Positions 8,715-17,128 of a DNA stretch of 21,560 nt are shown piece by piece. Numbering within the stretch: position 1 is the stretch's first letter; the number at the start of each line of letters is the position of its first letter. Made by a program: the position numbers and the translations under genes. Location of the stretch: assembly GCA_015492395.1 (NCBI GenBank), contig WGFD01000160.1, positions 1 to 21,560 of the forward strand, in the 5' to 3' direction. Origin of the DNA: Deltaproteobacteria bacterium. Lineage in GTDB: Bacteria; Desulfobacterota; GWC2-55-46; S146-70. Under the pieces are notes generated by a model. The model was not told where the DNA came from. It made no database searches and worked only from the letters and a program-made list of their open reading frames with translations.

Positions 8715-9829
8715 GAGTGATAATGGCCTGTGGTGGGACGGGTGGGCATATCTTTCCGGCTATAGCCCTTGCGGATGAGTTCAAACGCAAGGAGAGTGGT
8801 TGGGATCTGGTATTTGTCGGCAGCAGGGGCGGCATAGAGGAGCGCGTAGTGCCAGAGAAGTGTTACAGGCTGGAGTTGCTTGATGTTGAGGGTGTAAGGG
8901 GCAGGAGCGGCATGGAGATGGCGAAGTCTCTGTATAAGGTGGCGAACTCCACCCTGTCGGCTGTGAAGTTGTTAAGGCGGCTTAAACCGGACGGGGTTAT
9001 CGGCTATGGCAGCTACTCGTCGGCCCCTGTTGTCCTAGCAGCCGCACTGCTGAGGATAAAGACCGCCATACTGGAGCAGAACCTGCTTCCTGGCATGACA
9101 AACAGGTTCCTGGGCAGGTTCGTGGACAGGATATACGTATCCTTTGAAGAGACGAGGGGCTATTTCCCTGCCGGGAACGTCATACATACCGGCAATCCTA
9201 TCAGAAGAGAGATATATGAACTGGCCGGGGCAATGGAGATGAGGGGGGCCATGGATGAGAGGAGAGTTCCTTTTACGATACTGGTCTTTGGCGGAAGCCA
9301 GGGGGCCAAGGCCATAAATACGGCGTTTCTTGATGCACTTGAGTATCTAACTGATATTATCGGTTCCATACGGATAATACACCAGACCGGTACGGCCGGT
9401 TATGACGACGTAATGGCGGCATATAAGAGAAAGGGCCTGTTCTCCGACAGATATCGGGAGAGGCTGGAAGTACGTAAATTCATCGATGACATATCATCTT
9501 CGTACAGAATGGCGGATCTGGTAATCTGCCGCGCAGGGGCTACAAGTATAGCGGAGATAACCGCTCTGGGCCTGGCTTCTATCCTCATTCCATACCCGTT
9601 TGCCGCAGACAATCATCAGGAAGTAAATGCGCAATCACTTTCAGATAAAGGCGCAGCATTTATGCTGAAGCAGGAAGGACTGACCGGGAGGGTGTTGGCC
9701 GATACTATAAGGAGATTCTACGAAAGACCGGATGTTTTAAAAGAGATGGAATCCGCATCAAAGGCGTTGGGCAGGACGGAGGCCCTGGACACTATCATAG
9801 ACGACTATATTGGATTGTTGGGTTCATAA
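8711..9829 (+). CDS. murG: UDP-GlcNAc:lipid I N-acetylglucosaminyltransferase MurG
   Basis: Peripheral membrane GT-B glycosyltransferase that adds GlcNAc to lipid I, producing lipid II. Visible motifs are CGGTGGHIFPA (7-17), GYGSYSSAP (a variant of the usual GGY.S.P loop), EQNLLPGMTN, TGNPIR, FGGSQGAKAIN, HQTG, and the donor-binding CRAGATSIAEI...PYPFAADNHQ region. I favour the TTG at 8711, which overlaps the ftsW stop as TTGA. It has AAAGGG eight bases upstream and gives MRVIMACGGTGG, matching the short N-terminus of many MurG proteins (372 residues). A GTG at 8702 would add three residues. The start choice is moderately uncertain; the function is not. Confidence 0.95.
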   Translation: MRVIMACGGTGGHIFPAIALADEFKRKESGWDLVFVGSRGGIEERVVPEKCYRLELLDVEGVRGRSGMEMAKSLYKVANSTLSAVKLLRRLKPDGVIGYGSYSSAPVVLAAALLRIKTAILEQNLLPGMTNRFLGRFVDRIYVSFEETRGYFPAGNVIHTGNPIRREIYELAGAMEMRGAMDERRVPFTILVFGGSQGAKAINTAFLDALEYLTDIIGSIRIIHQTGTAGYDDVMAAYKRKGLFSDRYRERLEVRKFIDDISSSYRMADLVICRAGATSIAEITALGLASILIPYPFAADNHQEVNAQSLSDKGAAFMLKQEGLTGRVLADTIRRFYERPDVLKEMESASKALGRTEALDTIIDDYIGLLGS

Positions 9830-9866
9830 ACAATGATAGCGGGATCCACTTATAAGGAGAAAGTAG

Positions 9867-11267
9867 TTGTATAGGGGCAGGATAAAAAATATACACTTTG
9901 TGGGAATAGGCGGCATAGGGATGAGCGGGATAGCTGAGGTGCTGTTAAACCTGGGTTACAAGATCTCGGGATCAGACCTCAGGGCATCCGAGATGACTGA
10001 GAGATTGGAAAGGCTTGGTGCCACGATATCCATAGGTCACAGAGTAGAGAATGTAAGTAGAGCCGACGTTGTAGTTTATTCCTCTGCTGTAAGGTCTGCC
10101 AACCCGGAGATAGTTTCTGCATTGGAACATCAGATCCCGGTTATTACTAGGGCCGAGATGCTCGCGGAACTGATGAGGATGAAGTATGGCATCGCGGTAG
10201 CTGGGACCCATGGCAAGACAACCACTACTTCCATGATCGCTGCCATACTTGGATACTGCGGGATAGATCCCACAATAGTGATAGGAGGGAGGGTGAACAG
10301 CATCGGCAGTAATGCAAGGGCAGGCAAGGGAGAGTACCTCGTTGCCGAAGCGGATGAGAGTGACGGTAGCTTTATAAAGCTCTCACCGACCATCGCTGTT
10401 GTTACCGGAATAGACCCGGAACATATGGACCACTATTGTGATATGGAGGAGGTCAAAGCCGCATATCTGGGCTTCATTAATAAAGTGCCTTTCTACGGCT
10501 GTGCGGTCCTCTGTCTCGACCATCCCAATATCCAGTCCTTGCTTCCAAATATCTCTCGCAGATATATGACATATGGTTTGACGGTGCAGTCCGACATAAC
10601 TGCAAGGGGGCTGTCGTTTGATGGCATGGACTCAATATTTACGGTGTGGTTTAGAGACAGAAAGATGGGGAAGGTAAGGATAGGCATGCCGGGCGAACAT
10701 AATGTCTATAATGCACTTGCGGCCATTACTGTGGCGCTGGAACTTGATATGGATTTCGAGTCCATAATTGAAGGCATGAGGGATTTCGGCGGTGTACAGA
10801 GGAGGTTTCAGATTAAGGGTATAGTTAATGATATTGTTGTCATAGATGATTACGGCCACCATCCCCAGGAGATCAAGGCGACCCTGAAAGCGGCCAAAAA
10901 CGGATGGGGGCGGAGGACCGTGGCGGTCTTTCAGCCACACAGGTATACCAGGACACGGGACCTCTTTAGCGAATTCCTTTCGGCCTTTAACGACGCGGAT
11001 GAGCTGATATTGACGGACCTCTATCCTGCCGGAGAGGAGGCGATAGACGGGGCCGCTTCATATGATCTCTATCGAGCCATCAAGGAACATGGACATAGGA
11101 ATGTGGCTTACTACCCTAACAAGGATGATATCCCCGGGTACCTCGCCGGGTCCCTGAAGTCCGGTGATATGGTGGTTACGCTTGGAGCGGGTGACGTGTG
11201 GCAGGTGTCCGATAACCTGTTGAAGATGTACGGCGAGCAAACTCCCCGTAGTCCGCTGTGGGTTTAA
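9867..11267 (+). CDS. murC: UDP-MurNAc:L-alanine ligase MurC
   Basis: Adds L-alanine, the first stem residue, to UDP-MurNAc. The 466-residue protein opens with the Rossmann-like [16 protein letters not shown] (11-26). It then has the P-loop [10 protein letters not shown] (112-121), [30 protein letters not shown] and [13 protein letters not shown], which together are diagnostic of MurC. The TTG at 9867 is chosen because AAGGAG at 9853-9858 sits eight bases upstream and the protein then begins [16 protein letters not shown], as the family does. A 37-base gap separates it from murG, so this is one of the few points in the cluster with an independent ribosome-binding site. Confidence 0.97.
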   Translation: MYRGRIKNIHFVGIGGIGMSGIAEVLLNLGYKISGSDLRASEMTERLERLGATISIGHRVENVSRADVVVYSSAVRSANPEIVSALEHQIPVITRAEMLAELMRMKYGIAVAGTHGKTTTTSMIAAILGYCGIDPTIVIGGRVNSIGSNARAGKGEYLVAEADESDGSFIKLSPTIAVVTGIDPEHMDHYCDMEEVKAAYLGFINKVPFYGCAVLCLDHPNIQSLLPNISRRYMTYGLTVQSDITARGLSFDGMDSIFTVWFRDRKMGKVRIGMPGEHNVYNALAAITVALELDMDFESIIEGMRDFGGVQRRFQIKGIVNDIVVIDDYGHHPQEIKATLKAAKNGWGRRTVAVFQPHRYTRTRDLFSEFLSAFNDADELILTDLYPAGEEAIDGAASYDLYRAIKEHGHRNVAYYPNKDDIPGYLAGSLKSGDMVVTLGAGDVWQVSDNLLKMYGEQTPRSPLWV

Positions 11268-11269
11268 GA

Positions 11270-12190
11270 ATGGCGGGAAAGTGTGGTATGGAGAACGAAA
11301 GATTAGCCGATAGTTTCAGTGGCCGGCTCTCTTTTAATGTTCCTATGAGCGAGTTTACTTCTTTGGGCATAGGCGGACCTGCGGATGTAATGGCCTACCC
11401 TACAGACGAGTCGGACTTAAAGGAGATAGTCCTATTTGCCGCTAGAAAGGGATTTTCGATATTCGTTATCGGTTGCGGAACAAACCTTCTGGTTAGGGAC
11501 GGGGGTATCAGGGGGGTAGTGGTCAATCTCACCGACGGTTTCAATAAGGTCTTGTTCGGGGATTCCGGAAAGGTTGAAGCCGGTTCCGGTGTAAGGCTTG
11601 CTTCACTGGTTAGGCAGTGTGCCGGCAGAGGCCTTTCGGGTATGGAGTTCGCCATTGGTATACCGGGAACCGTTGGCGGGGCAGTTGCTATGAACGCAGG
11701 CGCATATGGCGCTGAGATGGGAGAGCTTGTAGAGAATATAGATGTTATGGGTATGGACGGCAAGATAGGCACCATAGGAAGAGAGGCCCTTAACTTTACT
11801 TACAGGGGTTGTGATCTGCCTGCGGGCAGGATAATACTGAAGGTAAGACTGAGACTGAAAGAGGGGTCGGTTGCCGCAATCAACGAGAGGATGGAATCGT
11901 TTAAGGAGAAGAGGAAGGGAACACAATCCATCAGGTTTCCCAATGCCGGTTCCGTCTTCAAAAACCCCGGTGTAGGCGAGAGTGCCGGCAGATTGGTAGA
12001 GGAGGCCGGCCTCAAGGGGATGAAGGTGGGTGGCGCAGAGGTATCAAAGGTTCATGGAAACTACATCGTTAATGTGGGTGGTGCCAAGGCGAGTGATATT
12101 ATGAGTCTGATGGCCAGCATGAGGGACAAGGTACACAAGCTCAGGGGTATAGCGCTGGAACCGGAGATTAAGGTGATCGGTGAGGATTGA
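11270..12190 (+). CDS. murB: UDP-N-acetylenolpyruvoylglucosamine reductase MurB
   Basis: FAD-dependent, NADPH-using enzyme that reduces UDP-GlcNAc-enolpyruvate to UDP-MurNAc. The protein (306 residues from this start) shows the FAD-binding IGGPADV (34-40), IGCGTNLLVRDGGIRG (67-82), AGSGVRLASL, and GMEFAIGIPGTVGGAVAMNAGAYG (from about residue 124). It also has the catalytic serine in NAGSVFKNP (S228) and the terminal LEPEI acid (E297/E299). Length and motif spacing fit the shorter type II MurB lacking the E. coli tyrosine loop. The start is uncertain: ATG 11270 lies two bases after the murC stop; GTG 11258 and ATG 11288 are in frame and none has a convincing Shine-Dalgarno sequence. Confidence 0.95.
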   Translation: MAGKCGMENERLADSFSGRLSFNVPMSEFTSLGIGGPADVMAYPTDESDLKEIVLFAARKGFSIFVIGCGTNLLVRDGGIRGVVVNLTDGFNKVLFGDSGKVEAGSGVRLASLVRQCAGRGLSGMEFAIGIPGTVGGAVAMNAGAYGAEMGELVENIDVMGMDGKIGTIGREALNFTYRGCDLPAGRIILKVRLRLKEGSVAAINERMESFKEKRKGTQSIRFPNAGSVFKNPGVGESAGRLVEEAGLKGMKVGGAEVSKVHGNYIVNVGGAKASDIMSLMASMRDKVHKLRGIALEPEIKVIGED

Positions 12191-13116
12191 TTTCTGAAAT
12201 GGATCTGGCGGAACTCAAGGAGAGAAAGGTCGGTATCTTGATGGGTGGAATCTCGGATGAGAGGGATATCTCCCTTAAGAGCGGTAACGCCGTGTTGAAA
12301 GCGCTTTCAAAATCTAATTACAATGTTATGCCGATAGATGTCGATAGAGATGTGGCCCTGAGGATCTCGGAGGAGAAGATCGATGTCGCATTCATCGCGC
12401 TCCATGGAAGGTATGGAGAGGATGGATGTATCCAGGGCCTTTTGGAGTTGATGGACGTGCCGTATACCGGTTCCGGCGTCACTTCCAGTGCGATAGCTAT
12501 GGATAAGGTGGCTACAAAGAAGGTGCTTGTATACCATGGAATCCAGGTTCCTGCCTTTAAAGTGGTCAATGCGTCTGAGGTGCCCAGCCTCCGTAGTCTG
12601 AAGATGCCCGTAGTAGTGAAGCCGGTGGCCCAGGGATCGACTATAGGTGTGAGTGTGGTAGAGGACTATAGTGACCTTCAACGGGCCATCGATCATACCT
12701 TCGAGTACGGCCAGACCGCTTTGATTGAGAGGTTCATAGATGGCCGGGAATTTACAGTGGGGATATTGAATGGAAGGCCGCTGCCCGTAATAGAGATCTG
12801 TTCCTCGAGGAGGATATATGACTTTGAGGCTAAGTATACCACCGGCAACACCGACTGCATAGTACCCGCCGAGCTATCCAGGGAAGATGAAGAGGGTATC
12901 CGGGGTATAGCCCTGGAGAGTTATGGAGCCGTCGGGTGCAGAGGCGCTGCCAGGGTGGATCTTATAATGGACGGCTGTGGCGCTGTAAATGTACTGGAGG
13001 TTAATACAGTCCCCGGTTTGACGGAGACGAGCCTCCTCCCGATGGCGGCGGCGTCCGGCGGCATGGGTTTCTCCAGATTGATAGAGGAGATCCTGTTTGG
13101 TGTCTTTAACTGCTAG
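12187..13116 (+). CDS. ddl: D-alanine:D-alanine ligase Ddl
   Basis: ATP-grasp ligase that makes the D-Ala-D-Ala dipeptide used by MurF. The 309-residue protein shows the N-terminal MGGISDERDISLKSG (Ddl usually has ERE here), ALHGRYGEDGCIQGLLE, PYTGSGVTSSAIAMDK, the ATP-grasp VVKPVAQGSTIGVS, FEAKY, and the C-terminal metal and substrate site EVNTVPGLTETSLLP. The TTG at 12187 overlaps the murB stop as TTGA. It is preceded by AAGGTGATC, which resembles the distal half of a full anti-Shine-Dalgarno match. An ATG at 12199 is a weaker alternative. Its position between murB and ftsQ is canonical for dcw clusters. Confidence 0.96.
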   Translation: MISEMDLAELKERKVGILMGGISDERDISLKSGNAVLKALSKSNYNVMPIDVDRDVALRISEEKIDVAFIALHGRYGEDGCIQGLLELMDVPYTGSGVTSSAIAMDKVATKKVLVYHGIQVPAFKVVNASEVPSLRSLKMPVVVKPVAQGSTIGVSVVEDYSDLQRAIDHTFEYGQTALIERFIDGREFTVGILNGRPLPVIEICSSRRIYDFEAKYTTGNTDCIVPAELSREDEEGIRGIALESYGAVGCRGAARVDLIMDGCGAVNVLEVNTVPGLTETSLLPMAAASGGMGFSRLIEEILFGVFNC

Positions 13117-13135
13117 ACCGAAGCAGGTTGCCGTT

Positions 13136-13954
13136 ATGCATATTATAAAAAAGAAGAGGCCAAATCGCAGGAGGAGAGCGCCTCTTAAGAATAGGATGGT
13201 GAAGAGGCTAAAGGGCCTTTTTAAACTCACGTTGGTAATTGTTGCAATACCTCTTGTTGCTTATGCCGGATGGCGTTTCTATGATTTTCTGTACACGACA
13301 CCGCTGCTTGGTATAGACGATATTGTTGTTCTGGGCAACGAGCGTGTGTCCAAAGAGGATATAATAAATATGGCCGGTATATCGAGGGGTGAAAACCTTT
13401 TTGTCGTGGATACAAAGGATATCATAGCCAGGGTGATGAAGGAGCCATGGATAGACGGTACAGAGGTGAGAAAGAGAATACCGAATACCATTATTATAGA
13501 AGTCAGTGAGAGGCGGCCGCTTGCTATTGTCAACGCAGGCGGGCTCCACCTAATGGATAGGAAGGGTGTGGTCTTCAAGAGTATCTCGCCTCGTGATGAC
13601 ATAGACCTTCCTATCATAAGCGGGTTTTCCAGAGAGGAGCTGGATTATGGCATATCTTCGATACCTATGTATAAGACTATCACTCTCCTAAGAGAACTTG
13701 AAGGACGTAAAGGGTTTGGATTGGAAGACGTATCTGAGATATATATAGGTAAAGACGGTGACTTCACCATATATACACTGAAGGGAGCCGTAAGGGTGGA
13801 TCTGGGCAAGAACGGCTTTAAAGATAAACTCTCAAAGCTTGACAAGATACTGTACTCTATGGGTGGTGAACTCGGTGGTGTGGAAGAAGTGGATCTCGAC
13901 AATACGAGGGGGGTAGTGGTTAGATTCTCCTCTGACTCCGGTATCCACATATGA
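13136..13954 (+). CDS. ftsQ: Cell division protein FtsQ
   Basis: Bitopic divisome protein that links cytoplasmic FtsA/FtsZ assembly to the periplasmic FtsL/FtsB and FtsW/FtsI machinery. The 272-residue protein has a strongly basic cytoplasmic tail (KKKRPNRRRR), one membrane segment (about 30-48), and then a POTRA domain (from LLGIDDIVVLGNERVSKEDI to the IIIEVSERRPLAIV strand). The FtsQ/DivIB beta domain follows, with LHLMDRKGVVF and DLPIISG. I start it at ATG 13136, 19 bases after the ddl stop. The frame is open upstream to 13097, but that would overlap ddl and add sequence without family resemblance. No strong ribosome-binding site is visible. It ends 17 bases before ftsA. Confidence 0.93.
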   Translation: MHIIKKKRPNRRRRAPLKNRMVKRLKGLFKLTLVIVAIPLVAYAGWRFYDFLYTTPLLGIDDIVVLGNERVSKEDIINMAGISRGENLFVVDTKDIIARVMKEPWIDGTEVRKRIPNTIIIEVSERRPLAIVNAGGLHLMDRKGVVFKSISPRDDIDLPIISGFSREELDYGISSIPMYKTITLLRELEGRKGFGLEDVSEIYIGKDGDFTIYTLKGAVRVDLGKNGFKDKLSKLDKILYSMGGELGGVEEVDLDNTRGVVVRFSSDSGIHI

Positions 13955-13971
13955 AGAAGGGAGGTTAAAAG

Positions 13972-15198
13972 GTGGTAAAGAAGAGCGATATCATAGTTGG
14001 GCTTGATATAGGGACGACAAAGATATGCGCTATTGCCGGAGAGGTGAAGGATGGAGGTCTTGAGGTGATAGGCATAGGTTCACACCAATCAAAGGGCTTG
14101 AGAAAAGGTGTCGTCATAAATATAGAATCCACCGTGCAGTCCATCCGAAAGGCAATTGAAGAGGCGGAGCTGATGGCCGGTTGTGAGATAAAGAAGGTCT
14201 ATGCCGGCATAGCCGGCGGCCATATAAAGGCCTTTAACAGCCATGGCGTTATAGCCGTTAAGGACAGGGAAATAACCCGGGCGGATGTGGCAAGGGTAAT
14301 AGAGGCCGCACAGGCCGTTGCGATTCCGACCGATAGGGAGGTCATCCACGTACTTCCACAGGAGTATATCATAGATGATCAGGACGGGATACAGGAGCCG
14401 CTCGGGCTGAGCGGCGTCAGGTTGGAGGCAAAGGTTCACATAGTCACAGCCAGTGTCACGTCGGCACAGAATATAGTGAGGAGCGCCAATAAGGCCGGTC
14501 TCGATGTCGCCGATGTGGTCCTGCAGCCCATAGCCAGCAGTGAGGCGGTATTGAGCCAGGACGAGAAGGAACTGGGGGTGGTTCTGGTCGATATCGGCGG
14601 CGGCACCACCGACATCGCCATATACCATAACGGCACCGTAAAACATACTGGTGTTATTTCCCTTGGCGGCAACCAGATAACGGGTGATATCGCCGTAGGA
14701 TTGAGAACGCCCGCCGGAGAGGCGGAGGTGATAAAGAAGAAGCACGGTTGCGCGCTGATCGCGATGATAGACAAGGATGAGACGCTGGATGTGCCGAGCG
14801 TGGGCGGCAGAAAGCCTAGGGTGCTCTCCAAACGGATGCTTGGCGAGATAATAGAGCCCAGGGTGGAGGAGTTGTTTCAGTTTATACAGAGAGAGATAAT
14901 GAGGTCGGGTTATGACGGTATCGCTGCTTCGGGCGTCGTCCTGACCGGAGGCACGGCATCTCTGAGGGGAATAGTGGAGCTTGCCGAACAGGTCTTCGAT
15001 TTGCCTGTAAGGCGTGGTTTGCCTTCGGGGATCAGCGGTCTGGTGGATGTGGTTAAGGGGCCCATGTATTCCACAGGTGTCGGTCTTGTACTTTACGGCA
15101 TGAGGAATTCCGACAAGGCGGAATTCGATAGCGAGGGCAAGAACAGCTTCAACAGGCTGCTAAAGAGGATGAAAGAGTGGATGAAGGAGTTCTTTTGA
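13972..15198 (+). CDS. ftsA: Cell division protein FtsA (actin-like FtsZ membrane tether)
   Basis: Actin-family ATPase that anchors FtsZ filaments to the membrane and recruits later divisome proteins. The 408-residue protein has the phosphate-1 loop GLDIGTTKICA (10-20), the FtsA-specific 1C domain region (HVLPQEYIIDDQDGI...), the phosphate-2 loop LVDIGGGTTDIA (205-216), and LTGGTASLRGI near the C-terminus. The last 18 residues (about 391-408, SFNRLLKRMKEWMKEFF) form an amphipathic membrane-targeting helix, as expected of functional FtsA. The GTG start at 13972 is supported by AAGGGAGGT at 13957-13965, six bases away. The TGA stop coincides with the first bases of repeat copy B. Confidence 0.97.
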   Translation: MVKKSDIIVGLDIGTTKICAIAGEVKDGGLEVIGIGSHQSKGLRKGVVINIESTVQSIRKAIEEAELMAGCEIKKVYAGIAGGHIKAFNSHGVIAVKDREITRADVARVIEAAQAVAIPTDREVIHVLPQEYIIDDQDGIQEPLGLSGVRLEAKVHIVTASVTSAQNIVRSANKAGLDVADVVLQPIASSEAVLSQDEKELGVVLVDIGGGTTDIAIYHNGTVKHTGVISLGGNQITGDIAVGLRTPAGEAEVIKKKHGCALIAMIDKDETLDVPSVGGRKPRVLSKRMLGEIIEPRVEELFQFIQREIMRSGYDGIAASGVVLTGGTASLRGIVELAEQVFDLPVRRGLPSGISGLVDVVKGPMYSTGVGLVLYGMRNSDKAEFDSEGKNSFNRLLKRMKEWMKEFF

Positions 15199-15271
15199 AC
15201 ATGCATAGCGAGCGCCTGCCTGCCGCGGCACAGGCAGGCATTCCCCGCGGCTCGCCGCGGGTAGCTTCAAT
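15196..15271. repeat. Dispersed intergenic repeat, copy B (ftsA-ftsZ gap)
   Basis: Bases 15196-15228 match copy C (17939-17971) at 30 of 33 positions, beginning TGAACATGCAT and continuing GCGAGCGCCTG. The right end 15240-15271 matches the right end of copy A. Two perfect hairpins are visible: GCCTGCCTG/CAGGCAGGC (15214-15222 with 15231-15239), and CCCGCGGC/GCCGCGGG (15244-15251 with 15254-15261). There is no T tract, so it does not look like a standard terminator. The first three bases of the shared sequence are the ftsA stop codon. Confidence 0.8.
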
Positions 15272-15301
15272 ATCCACTGATAAGATACACTTAACAACAA
15301 C

Positions 15302-15312
15302 AAAAGGAGGTG
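15302..15312 (+). promoter_or_regulatory. Strong ribosome-binding site that fixes the ftsZ start
   Basis: AAAAGGAGGTG is the most complete anti-Shine-Dalgarno match in the cluster. It sits in an A-rich, unstructured leader (CTTAACAACAACAAAAGG) and is five bases from ATG 15316. An in-frame GTG at 15310 lies inside the site and so cannot be the start. It would support high FtsZ output relative to its neighbours. Confidence 0.85.
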
Positions 15313-15315
15313 GCT

Positions 15316-16473
15316 ATGGTATTCGAATTGGATGACTGTTTTAATCAGGGTGCCAAGATCAAGGTGATTGGGATAGGTGGATGCGGTTGTAATGCCGTCA
15401 ACACCATGATAGAAGCCGGACTTGAGAATGTGGAGTTCTATGCGGCCAATACCGACAGCCAGGCGCTTGGCGCATCTAAGGCGCCGGTCAAGATCCAGCT
15501 TGGCGCGCATATCACGAAGGGGCTTGGCGCCGGAGCCAATCCGGATGTGGGCAGAGAGGCTGCCATGGAGAGCAGTGATCAGATCAGGGAGGTCACGGAA
15601 GGGGCGGATATGGTCTTTATTACGGCCGGTATGGGCGGTGGCACTGGAACGGGTGGCGCGCCTATAGTGGCTGAGATAGCAAAAGAGGCCGGCGCCCTGA
15701 CTGTGGCCGTGGTCACCAAGCCCTTCACATTTGAGGCGAAGCGCAAGATGAGGCAGGCCGAGGAGGGATTCAAGGCGTTAAAGAACGTAGTAGACACGGT
15801 GATAACCATTCCAAATCAGAGACTCCTCTCCGTTGCGGATAGAAATACAACGCTTCAGGATGCCTTCAAAAAGGCGGATGAGGTGCTCTTCAGGGCCGTT
15901 AAGGGGATATCCGACGTGATAACCATTCATGGACTTGTCAATGTTGACTTTGCCGATGTCAGGACCGTGATGAGCGAGATGGGACTGGCGCTTATGGGTA
16001 GCGGCCTTGGACAGGGTGAGAACAGGGCGGTGGATGCGGCCAGAAGGGCCATAACCAGCCCGCTGCTCGAGGATATATCCATCAGCGGTGCCAAGGGGGT
16101 TCTTATCAATATAACGGGTTCTTCGGATATGGCCCTCCTGGAGGTGAATGAGGCGTCGACACTGATACAGGAGGAGGCCCATGAGGAAGCCCACATTATA
16201 TTTGGTTCGGTAATAGATGATTCAATGGGTGATAAGATAAGGGTTACCGTAATAGCCACCGGTTTCGGCAGGGAGGAGCGAAAGCCTTTCAATAAGATCG
16301 CGCCGGCTGTCATAGTCGACCAGCTCGATATGCCCGCAGTGCTCAGGAATGACAAGGAAAGCAAGGTGGAGACCGGAGGCGAACAGCTACGGCGAAGAAG
16401 ATACGACGGTATGGATCTTCTGGATGAAGATGCCTATGAATTCCCGACCTTCTTGAGGAGGCAGGCCGACTAA
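15316..16473 (+). CDS. ftsZ: Cell division protein FtsZ (tubulin-like GTPase)
   Basis: Polymerises into the Z ring at mid-cell and scaffolds the divisome; tethered by FtsA. The 385-residue protein has the N-terminal nucleotide-binding [11 protein letters not shown] (19-29), NTDSQAL (45-51), the tubulin signature GGGTGTG at 107-113, the PFTFEAKRK segment, and the catalytic T7 loop NVDFAD (209-214). A short variable linker follows, then a typical C-terminal peptide ([13 protein letters not shown]), which binds FtsA and other partners. The start is set by the strong Shine-Dalgarno sequence at 15302-15312. It lies 117 bases after ftsA, with repeat copy B between, and is the last dcw gene here. 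Confidence 0.98.
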   Translation: MVFELDDCFNQGAKIKVIGIGGCGCNAVNTMIEAGLENVEFYAANTDSQALGASKAPVKIQLGAHITKGLGAGANPDVGREAAMESSDQIREVTEGADMVFITAGMGGGTGTGGAPIVAEIAKEAGALTVAVVTKPFTFEAKRKMRQAEEGFKALKNVVDTVITIPNQRLLSVADRNTTLQDAFKKADEVLFRAVKGISDVITIHGLVNVDFADVRTVMSEMGLALMGSGLGQGENRAVDAARRAITSPLLEDISISGAKGVLINITGSSDMALLEVNEASTLIQEEAHEEAHIIFGSVIDDSMGDKIRVTVIATGFGREERKPFNKIAPAVIVDQLDMPAVLRNDKESKVETGGEQLRRRRYDGMDLLDEDAYEFPTFLRRQAD

Positions 16474-16485
16474 CCGGGATGTTAT

Positions 16486-16525
16486 ACTCATATGGTCTTG
16501 TGAGTAGCGTGAGTCCGGAAACTCA
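16486..16525. other. Two mirrored short hairpins after ftsZ
   Basis: The 178-base gap between ftsZ and the next gene contains ACTCA, ten bases, TGAGT (16486-16505), four bases, then TGAGT, six bases, ACTCA (16510-16525). These form two adjacent five-base-pair hairpins of mirrored arrangement that could also pair with each other in alternative ways. There is no U tract, so this is not a canonical terminator. It could be an mRNA 3' structure or chance. Nothing else convincing is seen between 16474 and 16637. Confidence 0.4.
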
Positions 16526-16651
16526 TTCTGACCCCTATTACATCTTCGCTTCTGGATAAGGTGGTCACTACTAGGGGGCTTGTCTGCGTAGTTGATTTTT
16601 GTCATAGCATAGACCGATCCTTTGTGAGAGGATGTTTAAAGGAGGTTAGAG

Positions 16652-17128
16652 TTGTTATTTACTGCAATGCTCATAGTGCACGTTCTTACCGTAATTATCT
16701 GGATAGGCGGGTTGGCCTTTGTCACCATGCTCATATTCCCTTCAATGTACAGGATGACCGAGACCCTTCAGAAGGTACTCTTTTTCCAGAGAATAGAACA
16801 CAGGTTTGCACCCTTGGCCAGGATATACGCCGCCATTACCGGTTTAAGCGGTTTCGGTATGCTATTCTATTCCGGTCGGCACTCGCTCCTGTTTACCAGG
16901 GCTGGGCTATTCCTTACCATCATGATAATAATATGGGTATTGTGGGTGGTTATGCTGTTCGGACTGGAACCCATTATTATAAGGAAGATGCTCGATAGGA
17001 TGATGAAGGGTGACAAGAAACTGGATGTGGATGCCGTATTCAAGAGGATGAACCTGATGCACTGGATATTGCTGGCGGTGAGCCTGACGGCCGCCGGTAG
17101 CGGTATAATGTTTGCCCGCGGGTATTGA
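16652..17128 (+). CDS. Four-helix membrane protein resembling the CopD family
   Basis: Small integral membrane protein of 158 residues with four predicted helices (about 3-28, 54-72, 80-105 and 135-154) and a charged cytoplasmic-type loop after helix three. Helix one has HVLTVIIWIGGLAF followed by FP, and HRFAPLARI precedes helix two. Both resemble CopD-like (copper resistance D / small heme-membrane type) proteins. Histidines at 10, 50 and 137 (in LMHWIL) are candidate metal or heme ligands, but this is inference and no function is established. The TTG start at 16652 is chosen because AAAGGAGG (16638-16645) lies six bases upstream. An ATG at 16667 is too far from it. It stands alone between ftsZ and the FKBP gene, with gaps of 178 and 248 bases. 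Confidence 0.75.
   Translation: MLFTAMLIVHVLTVIIWIGGLAFVTMLIFPSMYRMTETLQKVLFFQRIEHRFAPLARIYAAITGLSGFGMLFYSGRHSLLFTRAGLFLTIMIIIWVLWVVMLFGLEPIIIRKMLDRMMKGDKKLDVDAVFKRMNLMHWILLAVSLTAAGSGIMFARGY

Noticed and set aside
14089..14745. Minus-strand open frame opposite ftsA
   Set aside because: Antisense shadow of a conserved gene, low-complexity hydrophobic/tyrosine-rich translation, no ribosome-binding site or motif.
15310..15315. GTG start for ftsZ at 15310
   Set aside because: The GTG is part of the Shine-Dalgarno sequence itself; ATG 15316 has the right spacing.
16561..16998. Plus-strand open frame overlapping the CopD-like gene in another frame
   Set aside because: No ribosome-binding site at its start. 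The translation is rich in His/Arg without domain features, while the overlapping frame gives a coherent four-helix membrane protein with a strong AAAGGAGG.
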